From NCBI GenBank assembly GCA_019414025.1, contig DXMU01000048.1, positions 1 through 47,053 of the forward strand: a DNA stretch of 47,053 nt, in the 5' to 3' direction. Positions 16,524-26,004 of this stretch are shown piece by piece. Source of the stretch: Collinsella sp. (lineage in GTDB: Bacteria > Actinomycetota > Coriobacteriia > Coriobacteriales > Coriobacteriaceae). The notes beneath the pieces are model-generated. The model was not told where the DNA came from. It was given only the letters and a program-made list of their open reading frames with translations, and searched no databases. Both the position numbers and the translations under genes were made by a program. Numbering within the stretch: position 1 is the first letter of the stretch; each line of letters starts with the position of its first letter.

Positions 16524-19500
16524 CTACCGACGCTTGGTGAGCACGAACACACCGATGACGGCAAGACCGATCACACCGGCAGCAACGCCAACAATAGCGA
16601 GCGGGTTGAAGCCAGACTCCTGCGCGGAAGCCTCGGCAGACTTCTTAGCGGCAGTCGCAGCAGACGAGCCCGTGTCAGACTTGCCGGACTTGTCGTCCTT
16701 CTTGTCAGACTTCTTATCCTTCTTGTCGGAATCCTTCTTGGAATCCTTGCCGTTCTTGGTCTCCGTCGCGGTCGGGGCAGACACCGGCTTCTGACCCGGA
16801 GCAACAGCACCGCCAGTCTGCTGGCCGTTTGTGCCGTTACCGGAGCCAGAACCAGCGCCGGTATTACCCGAACCGCCATTGGAGCCGCCATTGCCGCCAT
16901 TGGAGCCAGAGCCACCGTTACCGCCAGGGTTAACAGCATTCTTGACCCACTTAGCATACAGCGTCATATCAGCCGTCACCGCAGTCGCGAAATCGTACGC
17001 CTTAGTGCAGGCTCCATCGGTATACCAACCGGCGAAGGTGTAGCCCTCACGCGTCGGATCGGCAGGCTTGAAAATGGACGAGCCAGCAGCCGTGGTCTGA
17101 TAGCTAACCTTGGAGCCCTCGCCGGTCTCAAACGAGACCTTGACGCCGCCGTTCAACTTGAACAGCGTGCCGGAATCGTTGATGTAATACAGGTTGCCCT
17201 TGGCGTCGCAAGCAATCGGCGAGTCGCAGTAATTGTTGTGACCCGTTGCGCCATACGCGCCCGAAGCCTGCACGTCGCCCATCTTGTAGCGATATACGCC
17301 GCCGCCCGCGGTGTAATTGACGTAGTCGGTGGTCTCACCATAGTTGACGGTGAAATACACATAGGTCCCATCGGTCTGAACACTCACCAGCGGAGCACCC
17401 TTAATGCCGCCCGCGGGAAGCGCGGAGCCGTCTGCGGCCGTAATGAGCTTCGTCGCATAATTGCTCGCAAGGTCGACGATGGCCAGCGCAGATCCGCCGG
17501 AAACCTCGCCGCCAACAACCAATTTGCCGTCATACAGGGTGGGAATGCAAGCACATCCCGTAAGGCCCAGATCGACAACGCGCTCTTCGGAAATGCGCGA
17601 GGACGCCTTTGCCTTTACATCAGACAGCGCCAACACGTGGAGCTTGCCGTCACGCGAAATCACATAGGCATGCTTACCGTCTTTGGACAGCACGCAGCTG
17701 GAGTTGACGATGGCGCCAATCGAAACGCTGCCGAGCACATCGCCCGTCGACTTGCTCAGCATCTCAACGGTACCAGCACTCGTGGGAACCAGAATGAAGC
17801 CGTCGCCCACCGTAGCGCCCGTCCAGTAGTAGCCCTCGCCGGCGTTGACATGCTGCCAGGAAACAGCACCGGTCAGGATATTGATGCGCGTCAGGTGACC
17901 GTTGTTGTACGTGTTTGTGCCAAAATCGACATCGACGGTACCGACGTACAGATAGTTGCCATCGACCGTCAACTGAGAGTTCGACTGAGTAAGGCTGCCG
18001 ATGGAATCAGTCAGCCAAACCGTCGTAAGCGTATCGGCCGTCAACGCCTGGACCGCGCCGCCATCGAGCGGAACGATGATAAGGCCCTTCGCATAAACCG
18101 GACGCGTGGTATAGCCAATGGACGTCTTGAGGTTGGCCTCGGCGAGAACCTTGCCCGACTCGGCATCAATCTTGAGCAAACGCTTGTTAACGGCGAGATA
18201 TACGTTACCGTTCACAACGATAGGCTCACTCGCGTTGGGGTATGCGGCGCCCGAGTACGCTTTCCAATCGAACGTCCAGGTCGCCGAAAGGGCACCCGTG
18301 GGCGTAGAGGCATTCTCGGTGACAGCATTGGAGCCACCGTCCCAATCGGCCTTCCAGTCAGTCGGGCGCGAAGCGCTCGGGTCCACGACAACCTCGTCGG
18401 GGTTGGGCACGGTGTCACCGGCAGCATATGCCCAAACAATCGAATCACCCGACTTGAGCTCGTAATCGCTATCGATCTGGCTGGCGGGAACACCGTTGAC
18501 GAAGAACGACCAGGCGCCGGCCAGCTTGGTGCCGTCAAGCGGAGAGACAAGGCTATGGACGCCCCAATAGCCCAGCCGATCGCACATCTCGGACTTGATG
18601 CCCAAGGCATCAAAGTAGGCGGCAGTGGCGTCCTTGATCGTCGTGCCTTCAACAAACACCTGCGTCGAAGGATCGGTCCAGCGCTGTGCCTTGTCGTCCT
18701 TCTTGCCGATAATCTCCATCGTGACCGTTACCTGGCTCGAAGGCGTGCCCGTGGGATCCTCGTACACCAGCTCGATGGTGTCGCCATCGGTCGGATAGTA
18801 GCTCGTAGCATAGGTGCTCGCGGGCTTACCGTTAATGTCGAAACGCCAGTATTTATAGCCCGAAGCCGCACTCTCCATTGCAAGCGTGCGCGTCTTATCG
18901 GGGGTCGTCACCGAATAGGGAACGCCGCCCTCAGTGCTATAGCTATAGCCAGCATCATCGAGGACCTTCGCAAAGATATCCCATGCAGATTTCTTTTGAC
19001 TGCTCGGCCACTCAAACGAAGTCTGCGGCACCCAGTCCTCGACATTGTAGGACTGACCAACACCGTGCTTGCTGACGCCCCGCACCCTTACGTTGACGGA
19101 AAGGGGCCTCTCGTCCGAAGAGCTGACGAGACGCGGTATGCTCTTGACATCGTTGTCGCCGGCGTTTGCCACCACGTAGGCGTATTTACCCTCTGCAGAT
19201 GCAGGCAGCACGACCGAGCCAGATGCCTCGTCAACGCCAAGCAACTCGTGTGCATACGCGCCTTCTGCGTCGTCGGCGAGATACCAACGGTAATCGACAA
19301 CAGCGCCCTCGGGCAAAACGGTCTCGTAATCGCCCCACTCACTGGTCGCCATGTACTTAGCGGTAGGAGTTAGCGTTCCTCCCACCTGCGCTATATTGCC
19401 ACTCGAAGCCACATCAACCGACGTCAAAGTGTAGGTCTTGACGTCCTCGCCCTTAACGACAGCGTAGCGCGTGGCAGCCGAATCAATGTTATAGCCGCCA

Positions 19501-21755
19501 TCGACAACGCACTTGAGGTACTTGCCAACGTACTTCTTCGCGATAACAAACGACGGCCTGTGAGCATTTTCGTCCGTCAACGTTGTGAAGGGGCCTTGGG
19601 CGCTATCGGCAATCTGCCAGGTGTACGTTAACTGGCTCGCATTAAGCTCAGCACCCTTTGTTCCCGCAGGCGTCTTCTCAAACGCCGTGACACCGATCTT
19701 TTCGCCACTCTTGTAGGTAAACTTGCCTTCATCGCTTTGATCGCCGACGATCTTCGTTAGATACGTTAGGAAGATCTCATGCGAACCAGCAGCCTTGATG
19801 GCCACGGAGGCCTTCGCCTCTACGGTATTGTCTCCAGCGGTCGCAGACACGCTCACCCAACGGTTCGCATAATCCCCCGGAATCGTAAAGCTTCCGTCGG
19901 TCTTGCCCTCGACTACATGCCAATCGACCTTCGCATCAAAGTCGGGTGAACTCGGGTTAACAGACGACCAGCGCCACGTATAGGTGACGCCTTCGGTAAC
20001 CGGTTCGAACGAAAAGTCGACCGCCTTGTAGGCACATGCCTCGATAGTGGAGCCCGTGTCCTTAGCGCCCTTACTCGCATTGACAAATTCGACCGACGCG
20101 AGCGTCGTCGCGCCCTTGGGCAAGATACAGCCAGGCTTGGTCTCGCAACGATCCGATCCGGGAATGCCCTTTTTGGCCTGAGCGACCACCTTAAGATAAC
20201 GGTTGGCGCATGCTTCGGTAACCGTAAATGTATCGCCTGTTGCGACCTGCTCATACGCCCCGTCGGCGGTATCGGCCGCCCACCACGAAAAGTCGACCTT
20301 GTCAGAGCCAAACAAATCGGTCGGTGTATCGTAGTCGAGGTAATAGGCAGCCGCCCTAATCGTATCGCCAACATTGGCGTTAGGGACGTTCTCGTAGTCA
20401 TCGCCAAATCCGGCACCGTTATAGGCAAGAACAATGTGTCCCAGCGCGATCTGATCGTCTGTCGCGACAGGGCCGGGAGTGTTATAGCCCACAGATGCCG
20501 GCGTCTTCAACGAGCTGCTCGGGCCATACAGCTCCTGACCATTGCCAACCACCTTGACGCGAATGTACCTGCCAGCCAGTTGGTCGGCAAGCTCGTCGGT
20601 AATCGTCAGCGATTGGCCGGTCTGCCCGGTAATTACATGGTAGCTGGCATCATCCGCATCACGTGTCTCGGACGAAAGCCACTGATACGACCAGCCCGAC
20701 TGTGCCGCAATGCGCTTGCTGGGACGTGCCTCGCCGTCGAAGGCATTGGCCCAAAGCGTGGTGCCGGGACGCAAGATCTGAGCCTTAGCAGACGAGGACG
20801 AGCTCGTTTCGTCCGCAGAAGACTGAATCAGGATATAGGACTTTGCATCCAAAGCCGTCTTGGTAGGCACGGGCGCCTTGATAGTATTTGTGGCCGTCAG
20901 TGTCTGGCTGTTGAAGCGTTTCGTCGGTCCATAAACGACGTTACCGTGCGCATCGACGATGCGCACGCGAAGGCACTTGCCACTGAGTTGGGTGCGGAGC
21001 GCATCATCGAGAACAATCGATGCGCCCGTCTGGCCCTCAACAGGAACAAAGGCGGAGCTGTCCGCATCAAACCTATTGCTTATGTCGGCAGCGAGCCACT
21101 GATAAGTAGCTCCCGAAACATCGGCCCGCCTGCTGGAGGCGGACCAGACATTGGCATAGAGCGTCGTCGTCTGCTGGATAAAGCCGGTCAGGTTGGAGCC
21201 GACCCAGCGAGCAGGTGCCGGGCTCATCCCGACGCTAACGCCGTTCTTTGAGGACAGCTGTGGGACTGCGCGCTCTTCATTCGCATTTTCGGCAACCTTG
21301 CCGGAAGCGTCCCCAGACCTGGTGTCACCGGACACCTCGTCCGGTTTTGCAGCGACCTGACTACTGTCCGCGGCATCGGCACTTTCGGCAGCAGCGTCAC
21401 TGGTACCCGTGCCGTCCTCCACGGCAGCACCGTTCGCACCGGTATCGGCGGCACCGGTGCCCCCATCAGCCGCCGCGCCCTCGCCGGCCGTCGCAGTCTG
21501 AGCCACGGCCTGGGCAATGCCCTCGGCGCCCTCGGCCCAAAGTTGCGCCGGCGTGGTGCCAAAAGCCATGGCAAAAGCCAGGAACGCCACCAGGCCGCGC
21601 TTGGCTACACCGCGTGCAATCGCGCCACGGCGATGCAACGAGGCGCGCTCGCGCTCGTCCTCAAACATATCCATTTGTCCCCCATTGTCTGTACTTGGAG
21701 CGTTGCCTTGAGGCTGCCCCACGTCATCGCGCATGTTGCGCTCGAGTTCCCCCAT
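16524..21755 (-). CDS. Giant surface protein: Ig-like repeats, two DUF4430 domains, beta-propeller
   Basis: A 1743-residue envelope protein. After a basic N-terminus comes a signal-type helix (~53-72). Residues ~180-880 hold about six ~110-residue Ig-like modules, each with a YQW/YTW/YRW core. Two DUF4430 domains follow (~885-998 with WRFDINGK..GDTIELVY; ~1005-1112 with WSFFVNGV..GDSIVWAY). A PQQ-type beta-propeller spans ~1160-1535, then one Listeria-Bacteroides (Flg_new) repeat (~1540-1608, GYTFAGWYTDGACTKAY..LYAKWV), a Gly/Asn then Lys/Asp linker, and a C-terminal transmembrane helix ending KRR. No LPxTG is seen. The ATG at 21755 has GGAGGGAAGAGAGA upstream. A cobalamin riboswitch lies 62 nt before it. 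I infer surface capture of cobalamin. Confidence 0.93.
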   Translation of the reverse strand: MGELERNMRDDVGQPQGNAPSTDNGGQMDMFEDERERASLHRRGAIARGVAKRGLVAFLAFAMAFGTTPAQLWAEGAEGIAQAVAQTATAGEGAAADGGTGAADTGANGAAVEDGTGTSDAAAESADAADSSQVAAKPDEVSGDTRSGDASGKVAENANEERAVPQLSSKNGVSVGMSPAPARWVGSNLTGFIQQTTTLYANVWSASSRRADVSGATYQWLAADISNRFDADSSAFVPVEGQTGASIVLDDALRTQLSGKCLRVRIVDAHGNVVYGPTKRFNSQTLTATNTIKAPVPTKTALDAKSYILIQSSADETSSSSSAKAQILRPGTTLWANAFDGEARPSKRIAAQSGWSYQWLSSETRDADDASYHVITGQTGQSLTITDELADQLAGRYIRVKVVGNGQELYGPSSSLKTPASVGYNTPGPVATDDQIALGHIVLAYNGAGFGDDYENVPNANVGDTIRAAAYYLDYDTPTDLFGSDKVDFSWWAADTADGAYEQVATGDTFTVTEACANRYLKVVAQAKKGIPGSDRCETKPGCILPKGATTLASVEFVNASKGAKDTGSTIEACAYKAVDFSFEPVTEGVTYTWRWSSVNPSSPDFDAKVDWHVVEGKTDGSFTIPGDYANRWVSVSATAGDNTVEAKASVAIKAAGSHEIFLTYLTKIVGDQSDEGKFTYKSGEKIGVTAFEKTPAGTKGAELNASQLTYTWQIADSAQGPFTTLTDENAHRPSFVIAKKYVGKYLKCVVDGGYNIDSAATRYAVVKGEDVKTYTLTSVDVASSGNIAQVGGTLTPTAKYMATSEWGDYETVLPEGAVVDYRWYLADDAEGAYAHELLGVDEASGSVVLPASAEGKYAYVVANAGDNDVKSIPRLVSSSDERPLSVNVRVRGVSKHGVGQSYNVEDWVPQTSFEWPSSQKKSAWDIFAKVLDDAGYSYSTEGGVPYSVTTPDKTRTLAMESAASGYKYWRFDINGKPASTYATSYYPTDGDTIELVYEDPTGTPSSQVTVTMEIIGKKDDKAQRWTDPSTQVFVEGTTIKDATAAYFDALGIKSEMCDRLGYWGVHSLVSPLDGTKLAGAWSFFVNGVPASQIDSDYELKSGDSIVWAYAAGDTVPNPDEVVVDPSASRPTDWKADWDGGSNAVTENASTPTGALSATWTFDWKAYSGAAYPNASEPIVVNGNVYLAVNKRLLKIDAESGKVLAEANLKTSIGYTTRPVYAKGLIIVPLDGGAVQALTADTLTTVWLTDSIGSLTQSNSQLTVDGNYLYVGTVDVDFGTNTYNNGHLTRINILTGAVSWQHVNAGEGYYWTGATVGDGFILVPTSAGTVEMLSKSTGDVLGSVSIGAIVNSSCVLSKDGKHAYVISRDGKLHVLALSDVKAKASSRISEERVVDLGLTGCACIPTLYDGKLVVGGEVSGGSALAIVDLASNYATKLITAADGSALPAGGIKGAPLVSVQTDGTYVYFTVNYGETTDYVNYTAGGGVYRYKMGDVQASGAYGATGHNNYCDSPIACDAKGNLYYINDSGTLFKLNGGVKVSFETGEGSKVSYQTTAAGSSIFKPADPTREGYTFAGWYTDGACTKAYDFATAVTADMTLYAKWVKNAVNPGGNGGSGSNGGNGGSNGGSGNTGAGSGSGNGTNGQQTGGAVAPGQKPVSAPTATETKNGKDSKKDSDKKDKKSDKKDDKSGKSDTGSSAATAAKKSAEASAQESGFNPLAIVGVAAGVIGLAVIGVFVLTKRR

Positions 21756-21817
21756 CGGGATCTCTCTTCCCTCCAGAGCCCTATGCACACCGGCAGCATA
21801 CGCCGCAGCCGCATGCA

Positions 21818-21990
21818 AGATGGGAGGCGATCCGACTTAACCTTAACGGCTCAGGCGCGCCGTCCGATCTGCGACGCGAACATCCCGAGCCAAGAGGAAT
21901 TACGGTTACTGGTACAGCCGGGGACTTGCACCCCGATTCTCCCAAACGCGCAGGAAAACCGCGCATTCGTGCGTCTCCGCACCACCATCT
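21818..21990 (-). promoter_or_regulatory. Cobalamin riboswitch
   Basis: On the minus strand the core reads GGGTGCAAGTCCCC, then GGCTGTACCAGTAACCGTAA (21900-21933), matching the conserved cobalamin aptamer core (GGTGCAAATCC..GCTG..CCGCAACNGT). A 3' B12-box-like AGTCGGATCGCC (21826-21837) is followed by CCATCT, which pairs with AGATGG at the 5' end to close P1. About 173 nt, ending 62 nt before the giant surface gene. In known cases cobalamin binding lowers expression of uptake genes, so this operon should be on when B12 is scarce. Confidence 0.88.
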
Positions 21991-21999
21991 AGGCCATCG

Positions 22000-22028
22000 A
22001 TTATTACTGTCGATATGGTAGCACGCAA
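22000..22028 (-). promoter_or_regulatory. Promoter of the riboswitch-DUF4430 operon
   Basis: Minus-strand TTGCGT (22028-22023) and AATAAT (22005-22000) are spaced by 17 bp. Transcription would start near 21993, right at the 5' edge of the riboswitch, which supports the call. Confidence 0.5.
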
Positions 22029-22054
22029 AAGGGCCTCACACGCAGGCGAAGCCC
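22027..22054 (-). terminator. Terminator downstream of the ABC1-kinase operon
   Basis: On the minus strand GGGCTTC pairs imperfectly with GAGGCCC around a 10-nt loop and is followed by TTTTGCG. It lies ~50 bp past the ABC1 stop codon and partly overlaps the -35 of the next promoter. Confidence 0.6.
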
Positions 22055-22105
22055 AAGGTAAAAGCTATTGTTTGCGATAGGAAAATGCGGTGACGGTCGC
22101 AGCCT

Positions 22106-23869
22106 CTAGTGCTTGCCACCGTGACTGTTGAGCCAGATATTGCGGCCCAGCATAAGCGCCAGCACCAGCGCGCTCACGTAGCCCATAAAGCCAATGACTG
22201 GGATACCAAACACAACCGGCTCGATGCGCGCGTAGTACACCACCGACGAACCGATAAACAGACCGGCGATCACAATTGCCATCGACATGCGGTCGATAAT
22301 TCCGCCCAGCTGTCGCAGCGCCTTATCGCTGCTCATGATCTGCGTGTTCACCTTAAGCTGGCCGCGCGTGAGCATACGCGAAGCCAAGCCCAGATACTCG
22401 GCCGCCTCGAGCGAGCCTTTTGCCGCGCGATAGCTGCTCGCGGCAAGATCGCGTCCCATGTCGCGCACGCGCGCATAAGTGCTTTTTTCGTTTTTGATAT
22501 GCGTCTGAATGATCTGGATCATGTTGACGTTGGGCATATACTCGGTCAGCAAGCCCTCGAGCGTCACCATGCCGCGCGCGAACATCGTCACCACGCTCGG
22601 CAGCTCAACGTCATTCTTACGCGCGAGGTTTAACAGCGAGGTCAAAAACTCGCCGATATCCAGATCCTTCAGGTCAAGGCCAGCAAAGTCAGCCACGATA
22701 AAGTCAAGATCGGACAAAAAGGCCGAATGATCGAGCTCGGCTGAATCGCCACGCGTCACGGCAAAGCGCATGAGCGAATCCTTGAGCTTGGGCACGTCAC
22801 CCTCAGCCACGGCGAAAATCATGTCCTTGACGATACCGCGATCGTGACTCGACATGCGTCCGACCATGCCCAAGTCGATAAAGTAAACGATGCCGTCCTT
22901 GAGAATAATGTTTCCCGCATGCGGGTCGGCATGGAAAAAGCCGTCGTCGAGCACCTGCGTTGAGTAGTCCTCGACAATCGCGGCACCGATCTTTTCCAAG
23001 TCATAGCCCTCGGCCACCAAGCGTTCAGGATCGGCGATCGAAATGCCGTCGACGTAGTCCATAACCACCACGTGCTCGGTACACAGGTCCAGATAGGATT
23101 TAGGACACGTCACGCCATGAACACTCTTATGGAACTCGTAGAAGTCGTTGAGGTTTTTGGCCTCGGCCAAAAAGTTGGTCTCCTCGCGAAACGAGGTCCA
23201 CAGCTCCTCGACTACGCCGTGCAGGTCAACGAATTGATCGGTGTTGACGAACTTGGAAACGATACGCACCACCGAGCGGATGATATCGATGTCCTGTGCC
23301 ATAACCTGCTGCGCACCGGGGCGCTGCACCTTGACGGCCACGTCCTCGCCCGTCACCAGACGAGCGCGGTGCACCTGCGCGAGCGATGCGCTACCAAGCG
23401 GATTGGGGTCGATCGCATCGAACATCTCCCCCAGGCGCAGTCCGTATTCTTCTTCCAGACAACTGAGTACGACCTCGTACGGCACCGGCTCCACGTCGGA
23501 GCGCAGACGACGTAGCTCGTCGCAAAAGCGTTGCGGCAAAATCTCGGACCGGTTGGCCAGAATCTGCCCCATCTTGACGAACATGGGGCCGAGTTCCTCA
23601 AGCAGGCGGCGCAAACGAACCGGCGTGAGGTTATCCCACACACGGTACTTTTTGACCAGGCGAACAATCTGCCCGATGCGTTCGCGACGACCCGCCGGCG
23701 TGAGCTGGTATTCCTCGTCCGGCGCCATCGCGTCGGGCTCCTCGGGGACCATATCGACAGCGCGCGGCTTCTTGCGAGCGCCCGAGACGGCGGCATCGAC
23801 CTCATCGACAACCGCCGCCTCGTCACCCAAGGGATCTAGATTGTTGTAATCGGTGGTGGAATCTGCCAT
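22106..23869 (-). CDS. ABC1/UbiB (AarF) family atypical kinase
   Basis: A 587-residue member of the UbiB/ADCK protein-kinase-like family, membrane proteins linked to isoprenoid-quinone and lipid homeostasis through ATPase rather than classical kinase activity. The family KxGQ motif is present (FVKMGQILANR, ~95), with SASLAQVHRA, VAVKVQRPG (ATP-site Lys), the HADPHAGN loop and FIDLGMVGR (metal-binding Asp). Two C-terminal transmembrane helices (~530-550 and 557-577) anchor it. The phasin-like gene ends 8 bp upstream, so the two form an operon. No ubiquinone biosynthesis genes are nearby, which fits a general lipid role. Start ATG at 23869. Confidence 0.93.
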   Translation of the reverse strand: MADSTTDYNNLDPLGDEAAVVDEVDAAVSGARKKPRAVDMVPEEPDAMAPDEEYQLTPAGRRERIGQIVRLVKKYRVWDNLTPVRLRRLLEELGPMFVKMGQILANRSEILPQRFCDELRRLRSDVEPVPYEVVLSCLEEEYGLRLGEMFDAIDPNPLGSASLAQVHRARLVTGEDVAVKVQRPGAQQVMAQDIDIIRSVVRIVSKFVNTDQFVDLHGVVEELWTSFREETNFLAEAKNLNDFYEFHKSVHGVTCPKSYLDLCTEHVVVMDYVDGISIADPERLVAEGYDLEKIGAAIVEDYSTQVLDDGFFHADPHAGNIILKDGIVYFIDLGMVGRMSSHDRGIVKDMIFAVAEGDVPKLKDSLMRFAVTRGDSAELDHSAFLSDLDFIVADFAGLDLKDLDIGEFLTSLLNLARKNDVELPSVVTMFARGMVTLEGLLTEYMPNVNMIQIIQTHIKNEKSTYARVRDMGRDLAASSYRAAKGSLEAAEYLGLASRMLTRGQLKVNTQIMSSDKALRQLGGIIDRMSMAIVIAGLFIGSSVVYYARIEPVVFGIPVIGFMGYVSALVLALMLGRNIWLNSHGGKH

Positions 23870-23877
23870 CTGCGCTG

Positions 23878-24294
23878 CTACTCGGCCTCTTCGGTATCCT
23901 TCGCATCGTCGGGCTCAACAGACTCGACGGGCACCGAAGTCACGTTGTCCTCGACCGAATCGACGATGTCGCGCACATGGGCCAAGAAGGCCGTGCGCTC
24001 GGGGGCTGTCATGACGCGGACGCGAGCCAGAATGAGCTCGTCGAGCACGCGCTGGGCCGCGGTCTCGCCCTGCATGCCCAAGCGCTCGGTCAGATCGGAG
24101 ATGGTACCGCCGGCCTGTTCGAACATGTCGGACACACTGCGGGCGATACCGGGGGCGCCTGCGTCCTTGCGCACCTGCTCGCCCTTGGTGTTAAGGTCGT
24201 CGAGAACCTTCTTGCTGCCCTCGACGGCAACGGCGGCAGCGCCGAAGCCAACGTTGATGGCGCCGTTAACAAGCTGATCGAGTTTCATAACCAT
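23878..24294 (-). CDS. Phasin-like small protein
   Basis: A 138-residue, mostly helical, acidic protein that resembles the phasin-type proteins found next to UbiB/ABC1 kinases in Gram-positive genomes; here it immediately precedes the ABC1 gene. Family phasins coat polyhydroxyalkanoate granules, but no PHA synthase is seen here and a lipid- or membrane-associated role with the kinase is more plausible. Residues ~1-60 are an amphipathic, Ala/Gly/Val-rich helix region; the last ~25 residues are Glu/Asp-rich. The ATG at 24294 has GGAG 6 nt upstream; a second ATG two codons later is possible. Confidence 0.75.
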   Translation of the reverse strand: MVMKLDQLVNGAINVGFGAAAVAVEGSKKVLDDLNTKGEQVRKDAGAPGIARSVSDMFEQAGGTISDLTERLGMQGETAAQRVLDELILARVRVMTAPERTAFLAHVRDIVDSVEDNVTSVPVESVEPDDAKDTEEAE

Positions 24295-24393
24295 GGTTGT
24301 CTCCAATCACAAACAACTGCATTGGTGTTCTTGTACCCAAGATTGAGTGAAAGCGACAAAGCGTTTTAGCGCTATTCGATCGACGGGAAATCC

Positions 24394-25917
24394 CTACCTC
24401 ACGTTGTCGTTCATCGCGAAAGAGTTCTTCATGGCGCAGCTCGTGGTGTAGAGCACCTTGCCCAGTAGAGCATCGGTCTCTACGCGAACACGCTCGGCAA
24501 ACTCCTCGTTGGCGCGTGCAAGCTCGGCGGGCACCTCGGCCTCGGGCAGAACGGCTACGGCAGCGTCGACGTCATGGATCTGCTTGTGGCCCATGCCACC
24601 GACCTTCTCCTGGTAGTCCTCCACAGCGCGGCCGCACTCATGGAAGCGGACGTCGGCCAGCGCGCCGATCAGGCGGTTGGCCCAGTAGAAGTTATCGGAC
24701 GTCACGCGAGCCTGCGTGTCGGCATAGTACTCGGGCATGGTCTCGACATTGGCGTACAGCGGCACGAGTGCGTTAAACGAGTTGGAGCCAAACGCCATCC
24801 ACTGCACGGCGCGATACGCCGGCTGCGCATAGGAGCGCAGCTGCAGCACGGCGAGCTGGCTGTTGCGGTTGATGCCGATGGGGCGATAGGCGCCACGCGT
24901 GGCGGGCGTGCCCTTGCTGCCGTAGCAGTCGTACTCCGTGCCCTGGTAGTGGCTCGAGAGTACGTACTTGATGTCCTCGATAGTCACCTTGCGCTCGGGC
25001 ACGCGGCTCCAGGGAATATCGTCGCTCTCGGGCGTGTAGTCGGCCTCGGGACCGTCCCACACATCGCTGGGGTTAAGGCAGCGCTGCATATACCAGGCGC
25101 GCGGCGTGTTGTAAACGTGGTCGCTGTCGCTGTGCGAGCCAAAGGCCTCGCGTGGGTTAAAGACCGCGGCCGGACCGTCGCCCTCAACGCCCAGCGTCAA
25201 GTCCAGATGCCACTCGGCCATCCAAGCGCGCAGGTCGGCGGAGCACATGTGATCGGCCTGGGCGCCCTCGGCGTCATCCAGGTCAAAGCTGTCGATACCC
25301 AGCTGGTTGGGCATGGTCACATAGGCGTCATCGGGCACGCGCTTGGCGATCCAGTGGTGACCGCCGATGGTCTCGAGCCACCAGATCTCGTCCACGTCGC
25401 TAAAGGCGATGCCGTTGTTCTCGTAGGTGCCATAGCGCTCGAGCAGGTCACCCAGAATGCGTACGCCGTCGCGGGCGGATTTGGCATATGGCAGCACCAG
25501 GGTCACCATGTCCTCCTCGCCCAGACCGCCGGGCTGCGCCGGAACATAGCCGTCCTCGTCCTCGTTGCCCTTGGCGGGCACGTAGTCGACGAGCGGGTCG
25601 GCGCCGCGAACGCGCTCGTTGGTGGTGAGCGTCTCGGTTGCGGACATGCCCACATTGAGCTCGTTGAAACCGGCCTCGGCCCAGATGCCGTGGCCCGGGA
25701 CAACATCGGGGACGCTCGTGTAGCGCATGGGGTTATCGGGCAGTTCAACGGTCAGGTGACTCAGGACGCTCGTGTAGACGCGCGGCTGCTCGTCGGGATG
25801 CACCACGCGCATACGCTTGGGCTCAAACACCCCGTTGGACGAGTCCTCGTTGCGGGCAACCAACGTCGACCCGTCGTAGCTCGCGTTCTTACCAACCAAA
25901 ATCGTTGTGCACGGCAT
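24394..25917 (-). CDS. pepD: C69-family dipeptidase
   Basis: An N-terminal-nucleophile dipeptidase of peptidase family C69 that hydrolyses a broad range of dipeptides in the cytoplasm. The 507-residue product begins MPCTTILVGKNAS; the Cys at position 3 becomes the nucleophile after processing, and YDGSTLVARNEDS is the conserved block beside it. The ATG at 25917 is chosen because AAGGAGG lies 6 nt upstream; the ATG two codons earlier touches that site. No signal peptide. Transcribed alone, upstream of an AT-rich mobile-type element. Confidence 0.94.
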   Translation of the reverse strand: MPCTTILVGKNASYDGSTLVARNEDSSNGVFEPKRMRVVHPDEQPRVYTSVLSHLTVELPDNPMRYTSVPDVVPGHGIWAEAGFNELNVGMSATETLTTNERVRGADPLVDYVPAKGNEDEDGYVPAQPGGLGEEDMVTLVLPYAKSARDGVRILGDLLERYGTYENNGIAFSDVDEIWWLETIGGHHWIAKRVPDDAYVTMPNQLGIDSFDLDDAEGAQADHMCSADLRAWMAEWHLDLTLGVEGDGPAAVFNPREAFGSHSDSDHVYNTPRAWYMQRCLNPSDVWDGPEADYTPESDDIPWSRVPERKVTIEDIKYVLSSHYQGTEYDCYGSKGTPATRGAYRPIGINRNSQLAVLQLRSYAQPAYRAVQWMAFGSNSFNALVPLYANVETMPEYYADTQARVTSDNFYWANRLIGALADVRFHECGRAVEDYQEKVGGMGHKQIHDVDAAVAVLPEAEVPAELARANEEFAERVRVETDALLGKVLYTTSCAMKNSFAMNDNVR

Positions 25918-26004
25918 GCGCATCCTCCTTGAGCGAAGAAATCAAACGATAACAGTGTATCGCTTCGGCGCAGAAAGGGCGAAACCGCGGCGCTGGCAAC
26001 CCCT

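Noticed and set aside
16524..16640. LPxTG sortase anchor at the end of the giant surface protein
   Set aside because: The C-terminus has a transmembrane helix and KRR, but no LPxTG or LAxTG pattern precedes it.
16440..19373. A 977-codon open frame on the plus strand, opposite the giant surface protein
   Set aside because: It is a GC-bias shadow: low-complexity Arg/Leu/Ala/Gly protein with no domain, no ribosome site and full overlap with a gene with clear domains.
24394..25917. Secreted form of the dipeptidase
   Set aside because: The nucleophile Cys is at position 3 and no signal peptide precedes it, so the enzyme is cytoplasmic.
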